Source: JAKVCB01 sp963578605
Lineage (GTDB): Bacteria > Planctomycetota > Planctomycetia > Pirellulales > Lacipirellulaceae
NCBI GenBank assembly: GCA_963578605.1
Contig: CAUZEA010000019.1
Span: forward strand, 5,105 to 69,104
Direction of reading: 5' to 3'
DNA: 64,000 bases
The position numbers and the translations under genes were made by a program. This document shows, piece by piece, positions 1 through 9,719 of this stretch (the stretch's first letter is position 1; the number at the start of each line of letters is the position of its first letter). Under the pieces are notes generated by a model. That model was given only the letters and a program-made list of their open reading frames with translations, ran no database searches and had not been told where the DNA came from.

Positions 1-244
1 CGGTCGCCGAGACAGAGAAATTCAACCCGGCATTATTTCGGAAAACTATTCCGTTGACACTCATATCAACGAAACCATCGTTATTGTAATCGCCCCACGC
101 CACCTTAGGACTTGGCAGTCCCGGGGCAACGCTCGACGTTACATCCGTAAACGCTCCAACCGCAACTCCGCAAACTGAAAAAACAGTAATGCAAATCAAC
201 CAGGTGAGATGCTGTTGCTCGTTGACTTGCGGTCTCAAGATCAT
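1..244 (-). CDS. FG-GAP/VCBS-repeat exported protein, 5' part only
   Basis: The gene runs off the left edge, so only about 81 codons are visible, starting at the ATG at 242-244 on the minus strand. The first ~35 residues look like a signal peptide: a polar start (MILRPQVNEQQ) followed by a hydrophobic stretch (WLICITVFSVCGVAVGAF). A calcium-binding-type FG-GAP/VCBS motif follows (AWGDYNNDGFVDMSV). Such repeats form extracellular beta-propellers and are common in large planctomycete surface proteins. The signal peptide and the repeat lie in one uninterrupted frame, which supports this reading over an overlapping ORF (105-467) in another frame. Total length, number of repeats and function cannot be judged from this fragment. 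Confidence 0.72.
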   Translation of the reverse strand, partial: MILRPQVNEQQHLTWLICITVFSVCGVAVGAFTDVTSSVAPGLPSPKVAWGDYNNDGFVDMSVNGIVFRNNAGLNFSVSAT

Positions 245-482
245 GTGTTGTTGTACCGAAGTCAGAACCACATGCCGCAGTCAGGGACCGATCGCCCCAT
301 GGGCCCTGTATCAGGTCCAGATTGTGTCTAAGCCCTTCTAAAACGCGATGACTTTCATTATACCGCAAACCTTTTGAAATCGCCATTTGACGCCGCTTTT
401 TTGTATTTTTAGTTGGTTCTTCCCCCACCGCTTGACCAGTCACAGCGGGGTTGCACGAGCAGGCCAACTACCAACCCCATGT

Positions 483-1397
483 TCAGGAGGGGTCGTTCAG
501 AATTCGGCGCGGATTGGCTGACATCAACAAGTCGATCTCCTCGCCAGTCAGCTCTAACTCATCGCGCGCAAACTGAGCCATTTTTGGTATGGTCACCCCA
601 GAGCCGGCAAAGTATTTCCCATCGCCGGTGCGCGGTATGCCGTCCTCACCTACCAGAAACGTTTGACCTCCCACCTGGAAACGACCGGGGCCCAACCCGG
701 CTGCTGAAATAGCGTCGGTCACCAACACACACCGTTTCAGCCCGACAGAGCGGAAAAAATTTTTCAGCACAAATGTCGGGATGTGACACCCATCGGCAAT
801 GAAGCTGATCCACAACCGGTCGGCCAGGGAAAGCACTCGTTGAATGATGTTATCGTGCCGATGCATTTCAGCGGGACAACCGTTTCCTAAGTGGGTAAAC
901 ATGGCCAGGCCAGCATCGATGCCCGCCTTGAGCTGATCAAGGCTGGCATCGCAATGCCCAGCCGAGACACAGATCCCCGCATCGGCCAACATCCGGGTCA
1001 CCCGGAATCCTTCATCGCGCTCCGGTGCCAACGTCACGATTCGTGTTAGCCCCGCGGCCGAGTCGAGCAGGCGTTGCATGTCATCTTGGTTTGCGGGGAG
1101 AACATATTTGACAGGATGCGCACCGATGTACCCCTCGGTCTCATTGAGAAACGGACCTTCGATGTGAAACCCAGCCACGAGGTCTTTTACCAGTGGATCC
1201 GCAGCGCGCAGCTCCACCAGGCGCTTGAGACGGGATGACATTGCGGGAATGTTGTCGGTAATGATCGTGGGCAAAAAATCACCAACCCCATCCTCGCGCA
1301 ACCGAACACACACGGTGTGCATCTCGTCAGGGGTCAGCTGATCACTGTTGAAATCAACACCCTTATAGCCGTTGACTTGCAGATCAATGTAGTTCAT
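483..1397 (-). CDS. nagA: NagA-like N-acetylglucosamine-6-phosphate deacetylase, short form
   Basis: This is an amidohydrolase-superfamily protein of 304 residues. It should remove acetate from N-acetylglucosamine-6-phosphate in the cytoplasm during amino-sugar recycling. Visible motifs are DLQVNGYKGVDFN at the N-terminus (as in E. coli NagA, without an HxH pair), HIEGPF with metal-ligand Glu80, SAGHCD (His148), THLGNG (His169), DGCHIP (His205) and VTDAISAAG with the likely catalytic Asp228. The start at 1397 is preferred because the NagA fold begins directly there. A longer frame to 1508 adds residues with no family resemblance. The usual N-terminal beta-sandwich segment of ~50 residues is missing, so the protein is shorter than the ~380 residues typical of NagA. 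No nagB or amino-sugar transporter is nearby. The amidohydrolase family is secure; exact substrate is inferred. Confidence 0.82.
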   Translation of the reverse strand: MNYIDLQVNGYKGVDFNSDQLTPDEMHTVCVRLREDGVGDFLPTIITDNIPAMSSRLKRLVELRAADPLVKDLVAGFHIEGPFLNETEGYIGAHPVKYVLPANQDDMQRLLDSAAGLTRIVTLAPERDEGFRVTRMLADAGICVSAGHCDASLDQLKAGIDAGLAMFTHLGNGCPAEMHRHDNIIQRVLSLADRLWISFIADGCHIPTFVLKNFFRSVGLKRCVLVTDAISAAGLGPGRFQVGGQTFLVGEDGIPRTGDGKYFAGSGVTIPKMAQFARDELELTGEEIDLLMSANPRRILNDPS

Positions 1398-1605
1398 GCA
1401 AAAAGCTCGATCAAATGATAAATGGCTGGTTTCTTTGAAGCCCAGCCCCCGATTGTATCGATCGCTGCCCGTCTCGCCAGCGGTCAGCAGACAAAATGAT
1501 AGTCGCAAGACAACTATGCAGGGCGGCTCTTTCAGACGTCAAGTCCTCAACAGTACACGGGGGTGGTTGCTTGTCTCTCTGAGCGACGACCGAACCAGAA
1601 GGCCT

Positions 1606-1881
1606 CGATGGCATCTTACGGGTGACACTAGATCAACCCTTCTTCAAGTCGATCGTCTGGATTCGGGATGGGCGCATGAGGACGGAAATCTCGCACTGGC
1701 TTGTCAGGTCTGCAATGAGTACAAGAAAGACTGCTTTACTGAGAGACAATTCTTGGCTATACCAGAGAAATACCTTGGAGAAAGACTGCGATCGCGATTA
1801 CGGTTAGCAGGCGAACAAAGCGTTGTACGGCGACGCGGTAAACCGCGCGCGTCAATACAAGACGTCAGGCATCCAAATTAA
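1606..1881 (+). pseudogene. HNH-endonuclease remnant
   Basis: A reading frame ending at 1881 contains VDRLDSG, then DGNLALACQVCNEYKKD, then FTERQFLAIPEKY. This follows the pattern of phage-type HNH nucleases: an Asp-Arg-x-Asp element, an Asn, a CxxC pair before Asn and Lys, and a trailing helix. The upstream half expected in such nucleases, including a first zinc-binding Cys pair, is not visible in any frame between 1398 and 1606. No convincing start codon precedes the motif. I therefore read it as the 3' end of a degraded gene, not a working nuclease. It lies 12 bp before an SF0329-like gene and about 0.8 kb from a tRNA, a setting typical of small mobile cargo. The other possibility is a real, very divergent small HNH protein. 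Confidence 0.5.
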
Positions 1882-1893
1882 CGGGTAACTGTC

Positions 1894-2421
1894 ATGCAGT
1901 GGAGTAAGCTGCGATCACAAGTTGAAGACTTGTTCGCCGACAGCGTCAAGGGGCGTGTTCGGTTACATTCAACCCGTTATCGCAAGATGCACGACCAGGA
2001 AGGACGGGCGTGGATCACAATCGATGGCGAAGAAATCGTTAACATGCCCCACATTTTCGAGTGGCTTTACCAGCGCGACAGACGCGCCGCCGAGTTGGCG
2101 GGTGTAGAACTCGGTATGAACAACTGGCAGGATTATGCCCCCAAGTTGCGCGATGCCGAGAAAGAACTCCATCAGGAATCTGTTTTTTGGCAGGGTGATC
2201 TCGGTGACGCGATGTTCGGCTACTTGCATAGTTCAATCGATGACATCTTGACCTCTGACGACGTCCTTATCCGCGCGATAGGAATGCTTGACCGGAGAGT
2301 GGGGAAACGCAGGCTTTCCACACTTGCTGAGACCATTGACCATCCGCTCGTCCGTCTATTGCATGTCTTTCGATGCGATGCTGAAGGAATGAGAACGTTT
2401 CATCGTGAACAATTAATATGA
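1894..2421 (+). CDS. SF0329-like family protein
   Basis: A 175-residue cytoplasmic protein without signal peptide or membrane segment. The N-terminal part (MQWSKLRSQVEDLFADS, then RVRLHSTRYRK and GRAWITIDGEEIVNM) resembles the family called SF0329 in bacterial annotation, a small protein of unknown function often found among accessory or phage-related genes. This assignment is from memory of the family pattern and was not searched. The rest is charged and probably helical (KLRDAEKELHQES, LDRRVGKRRL). It follows the HNH remnant by 12 bp on the same strand, so the two may have been co-transcribed. No function is proposed. Confidence 0.6.
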   Translation: MQWSKLRSQVEDLFADSVKGRVRLHSTRYRKMHDQEGRAWITIDGEEIVNMPHIFEWLYQRDRRAAELAGVELGMNNWQDYAPKLRDAEKELHQESVFWQGDLGDAMFGYLHSSIDDILTSDDVLIRAIGMLDRRVGKRRLSTLAETIDHPLVRLLHVFRCDAEGMRTFHREQLI

Positions 2422-2651
2422 AAGATGCCTAACAACCGCATGAACCGGAGCCGCCGATCCGGTCGTTTTTTCCGCGCAAATTACCCAGAGCTGCGTCATA
2501 CGTATGAGCAGTGGTGGAGAGAAGCCAAGTAAGTATCTCAGAAAGACGAGAAACAGGGAAAAATGAAGATTCAGGCGTGGGGCAGACGCCCCACGCCCTT
2601 GTCCGTCGAGCTACGCGACTACCGCTCTCGGAAGTTGCGTAACCAGGATGG

Positions 2652-2728
<77 letters not shown>

Positions 2729-3017
2729 TGAATCTCAGTGCCTTTTATCGTAACGATTTGTGGCCGCTCGGTTAGCCCTTTCGATATTAAAATTTGAACG
2801 GGAATACATTTTCCCGCTGGCAGCGGTAATGCCAACCCCGCCCATCTCGTCCCACCAGGTTGCAAGTTGAGTCGGCCTAGACAAACAAACCCAACACTTT
2901 CACAACTAATAATGCGGGCTTGGAAATGTCATGGCAAAATATCGCCATCAGACCTAAAATTTCCCTTGCGATTACATCTTTTCCCTGTGCAATTAATAAT
3001 TTCAACCGAAGTAGGAC

Positions 3018-3974
3018 ATGTCACACCTGATTGTCAACACAACGTTCCTTCAGCAGGACTGCATCGACTGGCTGGCCGCGCGAACTCGCCTGGTGAAATG
3101 TGATTACCGCGATCACGTAGCGCTGCACCAGCAGCTGACCGAGGCCGATGGACTCGTTGTGGGAACGTACTTGACGGTCGATGCCCAACTCCTCGACAGG
3201 GCCCCTCGTTTGAAGGTAGTTGGACGAGCTGGCGTTGGACTTGAGCACATTGACCTCGACGCGTGCCACCAACGACAGGTCCGCGTCGTCCACACCCCCG
3301 AAGCAAACCGGCAGGCAGTGGTCGAATACGTAACGGCACTCATGCTCGATGCGCTACGGCCACGACCATCGATCGACCCCTCGATTTTACCCGAACAGTA
3401 TCTCCAGATGCGGCGCACGGAGGTGGGCCAGCAATTGGACCAACTCACACTTGGCATTCTTGGATTCGGCGGCATCGGAAAACGTGTTGGCGCCGTAGCC
3501 CACGCAATCGGAATGCGGGTGATTGTCAACGACCTCTTGTCAGAGGAAGGACTGCGACAGGCCGTCGCCTATCCGTTTGAATTTGTCGACAAAACTGAGC
3601 TCTATTCAATGAGTGATGTGCTCACGATCCACGTCGATGGACGAGCGGAGAATCGTCACCTCGTGGCCGCAGATGAGTTGGCCCAACTCAAACCAGGTTG
3701 CCTGCTGATCAATGCTGCCAGGGGAATGGTACTCGAACCAGTCGCGCTGGTAGCGTGGGCAAACCAGGTCGCCGAACAGGGCGGACAGGCGATTCTCGAT
3801 GTGGTCGATCCGGAACCTCCATCGGAGGATTGCCCGCTACTGGGACTACCCAATGTTCGGGTTCTTCCCCACGTGGCAGCCCGAACCCACACTGCACTGG
3901 AGAGCATGGGCTGGGTGGTCCGCGACGTTTGGGCTGTCCTCGAGAATGAAGAGCCGCGTTTCAGTGCGTGCTGA
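3018..3974 (+). CDS. D-isomer-specific 2-hydroxyacid dehydrogenase
   Basis: A 318-residue NAD-dependent dehydrogenase of the phosphoglycerate/D-lactate dehydrogenase family. It should interconvert a 2-keto acid and a D-2-hydroxy acid in the cytoplasm. The substrate domain surrounds a Rossmann domain with GFGGIG at 149-154. The catalytic set is present: Arg235 in NAARGMVL, Glu266 in DVVDPEPP and His285 in LPHVAART. The ATG at 3018 follows AGG at short distance. There is no C-terminal ACT domain, so it is not a full-length regulated SerA. It is 182 bp upstream of the PQQ-propeller gene on the same strand. A paralogue lies at 21843-22904. The substrate (glycerate, lactate, phosphoglycerate) cannot be told apart here. 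Confidence 0.85.
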   Translation: MSHLIVNTTFLQQDCIDWLAARTRLVKCDYRDHVALHQQLTEADGLVVGTYLTVDAQLLDRAPRLKVVGRAGVGLEHIDLDACHQRQVRVVHTPEANRQAVVEYVTALMLDALRPRPSIDPSILPEQYLQMRRTEVGQQLDQLTLGILGFGGIGKRVGAVAHAIGMRVIVNDLLSEEGLRQAVAYPFEFVDKTELYSMSDVLTIHVDGRAENRHLVAADELAQLKPGCLLINAARGMVLEPVALVAWANQVAEQGGQAILDVVDPEPPSEDCPLLGLPNVRVLPHVAARTHTALESMGWVVRDVWAVLENEEPRFSAC

Positions 3975-4156
3975 AAGCCGCTCTTTGTTGCTGGCAAGTC
4001 GGCTTCGGCTGTGTTGGTTCGATCTCGACGGTTTGCGTTCTCAGCTGCACGGAAGCACTCATACCAACTGGACTGGTTGCCAAGGACGCGTATAGATCGG
4101 AAAATACATTCAGATAAGCAACAGAATTTAACGTCCGGGAAACTGCAGGTTATATC

Positions 4157-7100
4157 ATGTCGATTTCTTCTAGCAGCAATCAACCACTTCACTGCAATGC
4201 GATCATTGCGATCGCAATGATCGCCTTAGTCGCGCTAACCCTTGATAATCAGGAAGTATGTGCCAGTGACTGGCCAATGTGGCGCTATGACGCTTACCGT
4301 AGTGCTTCTTCGCCCCACGAGTTGGGCGAGGATCTTCAACTGGCATGGAATCGAAAGTACGTCCCACGGCAACAAGTGTGGGACGATCCGCTTAACCACG
4401 ATTTAATGCCCTACGACAAAGTGCTTGAGCCAATCATTATGGATGGCCGCATGTTTTTTGGGTTCAACGATCGGGACAAAGTCGTAGCGCTCGATATTGA
4501 AACGGGAAGCCAGTTGTGGGAATTCTTCACCGGGGGCCCAGTGCGACTTCCACCGGTCGGATGGCAGGGGAAAATTTACTTCACCAGTGATGATGGGTAC
4601 CTCTATTGCGTTCGTGCCGACGACGGCACGCTGGTGTGGAAGTTCCGCGGTGGACCTTCTGAGCGGAAAGTGATTGGAAACCAACGTATCATTTCGGCCT
4701 GGCCTGCCCGGGGAGGACCAGTCATTCGTGACGGGCAGCTTTATTTCGCCGCGAGCATCTGGCCATTCATGGGTACGTTTATCTATGCACTTGATGCAAA
4801 CACGGGTGATGTGATTTGGGTGAACGACTCAACCGGCGCCCAGTATATCGATCAGCCTCATGGCGCACCTGCCTTTGCTGGAGTCGCCCCACAAGGAGCG
4901 CTCGTGGCGACCCGGAACGTGTTGCTGGTGCCGGGCGGGCGAAGTGTGCCCGCCGCCTTCGAGCGAAAGACGGGAAAGTTCCTCAATTTTCATATTGGAG
5001 GCAAGGGAACAGGAGGATCGTTCGTCTGTGCCGACGAACGAAAGATTTACATCCACACTCGACGACGTGGTGTGCGCGTCGGTGATCTCGAAAAAGGTGA
5101 TCTGTCCAAGAGTGTGCTCAATGAACCCGTGCTCACTGACAACGGAACGATAAGCTTCAACGGTACACAGCTGAAGGCAACAACAGATTCGCTCGACTTC
5201 GAGGTCGAAGTTGATGCGTCGGGCGATATCATCCGCGCAGGCCAACGCATCTTTGTTGCAGGCAAGCAAGCAATTCGCGCCGTCGATACCAGCGGTAACG
5301 TGGTTTGGTCGTATCCAGTCAAGGGCGAGATCCTGAGATTGCTGGCAGGTAGTAAAAAGCTGGTGGCGGTAACCCTTGATGGGAAAATCCTCGTCTTTGG
5401 GACTCACACCAAAAGGAAATTACCCATCAAAGAATCAACACCACCCATTGCTGTCGCGGCCGAACAGACTGCAACGATCAATGATCAGGCACGAGACATC
5501 GTTCAACGCGCTGATGCGGTTGAAGGATATGCATTGTGGTATGGGGTCGACGAAATCCCCTTGTTGAATGCAGTCCTGAACGAGTCACAGCTTCAAGTGG
5601 CAGCGGTTGATACCGATGCAGCTAAAGTTGAACAGCTCCGACGCCAGTTTGATAAGGCTGGGCTCTACGGGCGCCGCGTGTCGATCCACACGAATGATCC
5701 AATCGCTTTCCAAGCACCACCCTATATTGCCAACCTGGTCGTGATTAGCTCAAGCTTCGCCGCATCGAATATGACCCTCGACCACCTCCGCACGATCTAC
5801 GAATCGGTCCGCCCGTATGGCGGGGCCCTTTGGCTGGCCGTCTCTGAAACCGATAAACCGCGTCTTCTGGACTTCGTCGCTGAGGCGAAGCTGCCCAGAT
5901 CGCGAATCGACGGCCAAGGCGAGGGAATTATGATCTTCCGGGAGGGTTCCCTGCCGGACACTGACGATTGGACTCATCAGTACGGCAATATTGCCAACAC
6001 CGTCAAATCGAACGATCGGCGGGTGAAATTGCCCTTAGGTGTGCTGTGGTTTGGCGGAAGTTCCAACATGGATGTGTTGCCTCGTCACGGGCACTCCCCC
6101 CCCGAGCAGGTCATCGGTGGCCACACGTTTGTGGAGGGTATCGACAGCCTCAGCGCCCGAGATACGTACACGGGGCGTGTGATTTGGAAACGAAAGATCG
6201 AGAACCTGGGAAATTTCGGCGTTTACTATGACAGTTCCTACAAGGACACACCCCTGAGCACGGAATACAACCAGGTCCATATTCCTGGTGCGAATGGCCG
6301 CGGTACGAACTACGTCGCGACCGAGGAAGAAGTTTACGTCGTTGCTGGAAGCAAGTGCAAGGTACTTGACGCAAGAACCGGTGTTACGGTTCGCCAGATT
6401 GAAATGCCACCGGTCGATTCGGATCAGCCCGGCCAGCCCACAGGCGAAGCACCTTTGTGGGGATTCATTGGCATTGTTGATGATATCCTGTTGGGTGGTT
6501 GGGGCTTTGCCAACTACCAGGGCGAAGCACCAGATTCCGCCCCGCGGGAGGGCCTCACGATTCTCGACATGTCCGCGAGCAATGGTTTGGTTGCCTTCGA
6601 CCGGCATACCGGTAAGGTACTCTGGCAACAACTGTCACAGTACAGCTTTCTCCACAATGGAATCGTTGCCGGTGCCGGGCGGGTTTATTGCCTCGACAAG
6701 CTTCCCCGGAGCATCGAAGCTGATCTCCAGAACCGTGGCTTGCTCGACACCCCCATCTATCGGATTGTTGCCTTCGACCTTGAGACTGGCACTCAACGCT
6801 GGGAAAACCAAGAAAATATCTTCGGGACCTGGTTGAGTTACTCAGAAAAGTACGGTCTCCTGCTTCAAGCTGGAGCTCGGGGAAGTGATCGGTTGAAAGA
6901 CGAGGTTGGTGATGGCATGGCAGCCTACCGCAGTGATGACGGTATCGTCGTTTGGCATGATCCTGAGCGAAGTTATTCGGGACCATGCATCCTGCACAAC
7001 GATCTGGTGTTAACCAATGTCAATTCCTATCAGAAGTCCAGTGGAGCTTACAACTTGTTGGATGGCTCGCCCCACCTCGTGGAGAATCCTATCACTGGCG

Positions 7101-8515
7101 TTAAACAGCCCTGGCAAGTTACGCGTAGCTATGGTTGCAATTCTATGGTTGCCAGTGAAAACCTGTTGACGTTTCGTTCGGGTGCAGCCGGATTTTACGA
7201 TCTTGTCGGCCAAAGTGGCACAGGGAACTTGGGCGGATTCAGATCTGGTTGTACTTCCAATCTGATTGCTGCCGGGGGAGTGCTTAACGCGCCCGATTAC
7301 ACGCGCACATGTAGTTGTACCTATCAGAATCAGACGTCGTTGGCACTGGTGCACATGCCCGATATTGAAGTATGGACGAATAGCACTTACCAGGTTCGCA
7401 ATCGGATCAAACAAGTTGGTATCAATTTCGGTGCTCCCGGCGACCGACTCAGTGGTAACGGTACCTTGTGGGTTGATCATCCAAGTGTTGGTGGTACATC
7501 ACCGCGTATCGGAGTCCAAGTCGAAGGCCCAAACACGACTTACTTCCGACGTCATCAATCGGCAGTTCGTAGCGGACCACTTCCGTGGGTCTCGGCGTCA
7601 GGTGTCCAGAACGCTCAATCCATCACGATTCAACTACCTGGGTTTCCTGCAAAGATCGATCGTCAACGCCATGGGATTTCCGTGACGGCTGATCGCGACG
7701 ACGCCGAAGAACGTGCAGATGGTTCCATGTACCTTGACAGTAGCGATCTGGAATTGATTGAGGATGATTCGCCTCAACTTGTCGGAATACGCTTCGAGAA
7801 CATCCCACTCAAGCAGGGTAACCAGGTTGTCGAGGCAAGGATTCAGTTTACCGTTGACGAAGTTGGGGATGAACCAACAAACCTGATGATCCATGCCGAA
7901 GCATCTGACAATTCGGAACGATTTAGCGATGAAACTTATGATATTTCGTCTCGAAAAAAGACAACAACTGCTGTTTCATGGGCCCCTGCCCCATGGACAA
8001 CGGTTAAGATAAGCGGCCCTGCCCAGCGCAGCTCCAATTTGGCAGCAATGGTTAACGAAGTTCTTCGTCGTCCAGGATGGAGTGAGGGCAACGCGATTGC
8101 CTTTATTTTTTCCGGCACAGGAAAACGTACCGCCCACTCAGCTGCTAAGGATTCTGTTTTGGCACCGCGGCTTATCCTGAAGACGCGCAAAGACCTCGCC
8201 AAACAGGAAGTTGACGTAGCAAATCGCTCTGATTCAGACTCGTTTTGGACCGTCCGGCTTTATTTTGCCGAGCCTGACCATGGTGCCCCAGGCGAGCGCC
8301 TCTGCAACATCGCTCTGCAGGGCAAAACGGTGCTGGTCGATTTTGACGTATTGGGCGAGAGCGGAGGTCAGCAACACGGCATTGTCCAGGAGTTTTCTCA
8401 TGTTGCTGCGGAAGATTCACTCAGGATCAATTTGAAAACACCACCCGGCCAACGGAGGGGTTCACTGCTCAACGGTGTCGAACTCGTTTTAGAACCTCAA
8501 ACAGGGGAACCCTAA
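4157..8515 (+). CDS. Secreted PQQ-type beta-propeller protein with embedded methyltransferase-like domain
   Basis: A 1452-residue exported protein. The signal peptide is clear (AIIAIAMIALVALTL, cleavage after VCAS). Residues ~37-420 are a PQQ/BamB-type propeller, with repeats such as VALDIETGSQLWEF and YCVRADDGTLVWKF. Residues ~445-598 look like a degenerate Rossmann methyltransferase: LQVAAVDTDAAKVEQLRRQF resembles the acidic beta-2 element of SAM enzymes, and PPYIANLVVIS resembles motif IV. The glycine-rich SAM loop is reduced to YGVDE, so activity is doubtful. A second propeller follows to ~1080 (FDLETGTQRWENQ). Residues ~1180-1350 resemble a DNRLRE-type beta domain, and the C-terminus resembles malectin (FWTVRLYFAEP). 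Related multidomain proteins are known in planctomycetes but their role is unknown. Binding of surface carbohydrate is an inference from the C-terminal domains. Confidence 0.82.
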   Translation: MSISSSSNQPLHCNAIIAIAMIALVALTLDNQEVCASDWPMWRYDAYRSASSPHELGEDLQLAWNRKYVPRQQVWDDPLNHDLMPYDKVLEPIIMDGRMFFGFNDRDKVVALDIETGSQLWEFFTGGPVRLPPVGWQGKIYFTSDDGYLYCVRADDGTLVWKFRGGPSERKVIGNQRIISAWPARGGPVIRDGQLYFAASIWPFMGTFIYALDANTGDVIWVNDSTGAQYIDQPHGAPAFAGVAPQGALVATRNVLLVPGGRSVPAAFERKTGKFLNFHIGGKGTGGSFVCADERKIYIHTRRRGVRVGDLEKGDLSKSVLNEPVLTDNGTISFNGTQLKATTDSLDFEVEVDASGDIIRAGQRIFVAGKQAIRAVDTSGNVVWSYPVKGEILRLLAGSKKLVAVTLDGKILVFGTHTKRKLPIKESTPPIAVAAEQTATINDQARDIVQRADAVEGYALWYGVDEIPLLNAVLNESQLQVAAVDTDAAKVEQLRRQFDKAGLYGRRVSIHTNDPIAFQAPPYIANLVVISSSFAASNMTLDHLRTIYESVRPYGGALWLAVSETDKPRLLDFVAEAKLPRSRIDGQGEGIMIFREGSLPDTDDWTHQYGNIANTVKSNDRRVKLPLGVLWFGGSSNMDVLPRHGHSPPEQVIGGHTFVEGIDSLSARDTYTGRVIWKRKIENLGNFGVYYDSSYKDTPLSTEYNQVHIPGANGRGTNYVATEEEVYVVAGSKCKVLDARTGVTVRQIEMPPVDSDQPGQPTGEAPLWGFIGIVDDILLGGWGFANYQGEAPDSAPREGLTILDMSASNGLVAFDRHTGKVLWQQLSQYSFLHNGIVAGAGRVYCLDKLPRSIEADLQNRGLLDTPIYRIVAFDLETGTQRWENQENIFGTWLSYSEKYGLLLQAGARGSDRLKDEVGDGMAAYRSDDGIVVWHDPERSYSGPCILHNDLVLTNVNSYQKSSGAYNLLDGSPHLVENPITGVKQPWQVTRSYGCNSMVASENLLTFRSGAAGFYDLVGQSGTGNLGGFRSGCTSNLIAAGGVLNAPDYTRTCSCTYQNQTSLALVHMPDIEVWTNSTYQVRNRIKQVGINFGAPGDRLSGNGTLWVDHPSVGGTSPRIGVQVEGPNTTYFRRHQSAVRSGPLPWVSASGVQNAQSITIQLPGFPAKIDRQRHGISVTADRDDAEERADGSMYLDSSDLELIEDDSPQLVGIRFENIPLKQGNQVVEARIQFTVDEVGDEPTNLMIHAEASDNSERFSDETYDISSRKKTTTAVSWAPAPWTTVKISGPAQRSSNLAAMVNEVLRRPGWSEGNAIAFIFSGTGKRTAHSAAKDSVLAPRLILKTRKDLAKQEVDVANRSDSDSFWTVRLYFAEPDHGAPGERLCNIALQGKTVLVDFDVLGESGGQQHGIVQEFSHVAAEDSLRINLKTPPGQRRGSLLNGVELVLEPQTGEP

Positions 8516-8775
8516 ACGGGTAGATCCGCCTCTCGGCGAAAAGACCTTGATGGCAAGGCAAGGCTTTGACCGGTCACGCAATTGATCTGTTCGTGACCTT
8601 TCGCCCAGACTCGTGAATGCCGTGTCGCCGATACCCGGCAAACGGGACAGCGACTGGGGTGATGCCTGGATGCCTCTGTTGGACCCGCTCAACTGTGGGA
8701 TCGTAGCAGCCTTTCTTTACTGAGCGTTGCGACTGGAAACCGGCGGTGGCCCCGGAGAAAAGACGGAAGCAGCTT

Positions 8776-9717
8776 CTAAAGCGTTAGATTTCTTGATCCC
8801 CAAACGCGCGTAACCACTAACACGGTTACAGCGGCGATGATCATGATAAAGGAAACAGCCACAGCCGCTTCCAAGTCACCCACACTTAACTCCAGGAAAA
8901 CCGTGGTCGACAGGACTTCAGTTTTCCCGCGGGTCGCCCCGGCAAAAACCAGTAACGGGCCAAATTCACCCAAGGCACGTGCCCAGGCCAGTGTTGCAGC
9001 GGTCAACATTCCCTTACCCGTTTCTGGCAAAACGACACGTCCAAAGGCCTGGACTCGACTGCAACCGAGTGTTAAAGCCACTTGCTCGCGGCGCGAATCA
9101 ATTTGATCAAATGTCGCGCGCATCGTACGCACTGCAAAAGCACAAGCGACGACAAATTGGGCAAGAATAACGCCAGGGACTTCGTAGACGACCGCCTTGC
9201 GAAATGAAGCGGGCATGTACTGAAATAGAATCAGCAAACTGAGCCCAACCACCAGTGGTGGTAACAGGATAGGGATATCGAGCAAGGCGTCGACAAAATT
9301 TCTGCCCCAGAATCGATGCCGGGAAAGCAGGTATCCAACAGGCACCGCAACCCACAAGGATAAAATAGTTACGATTGTGCACGACACCAGGCTCAACCAG
9401 ATGGAACGGCGGATGTCTTCATTCGCCAGGGCTGCGCCCAGCGGGTTGTTGACAAAAATGGCCAGGAAAGGGTGCTGCTGGGTCCAGGCGGGATCGAGTA
9501 TACACTCGTCAGCCCCGCGAATCATATAGGCAGCATCGGCGATGAGCATTGCCACGATCAGCAGCAAATACATACCACCGATCGCCGAAAAGACCAGATA
9601 AAACAGTACATCGGAACCTACTTGATGTGATTTTAACCTGCTGAGACCGGATTCCTCTCCAGAAGGATCATTCGGAGCCACCGAACCATGGTCAGATTGT
9701 GGGAGGGGTTTCACCAT
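8776..9717 (-). CDS. ABC transporter permease, ModB/TupB-like
   Basis: A 313-residue inner-membrane permease with about six hydrophobic segments; the first is VLFYLVFSAIGGMYLLLIVA near residues 38-60. The EAA loop that contacts the ATPase is present (ALTLGCSRVQAFGRVVLPE), followed by WARALGEFGPLLVFAG, the typical signature of molybdate/tungstate permeases. The N-terminal tail of ~35 residues before the first helix is long for ModB. The gene starts 3 bp after the stop of the binding-protein gene, so the two are translationally linked. It is the last gene of the 13.2-8.8 kb minus-strand operon. It should move an oxyanion across the membrane with the ATPase at 12546-13223. The choice between tungstate and molybdate is inference; the nearby AOR favours tungstate. 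Confidence 0.85.
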   Translation of the reverse strand: MVKPLPQSDHGSVAPNDPSGEESGLSRLKSHQVGSDVLFYLVFSAIGGMYLLLIVAMLIADAAYMIRGADECILDPAWTQQHPFLAIFVNNPLGAALANEDIRRSIWLSLVSCTIVTILSLWVAVPVGYLLSRHRFWGRNFVDALLDIPILLPPLVVGLSLLILFQYMPASFRKAVVYEVPGVILAQFVVACAFAVRTMRATFDQIDSRREQVALTLGCSRVQAFGRVVLPETGKGMLTAATLAWARALGEFGPLLVFAGATRGKTEVLSTTVFLELSVGDLEAAVAVSFIMIIAAVTVLVVTRVWGSRNLTL

Positions 9718-9719
9718 CT

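Noticed and set aside
1398..1508. Longer NagA start at 1508
   Set aside because: The 37 added residues do not match the family, and the fold begins at the 1397 ATG.
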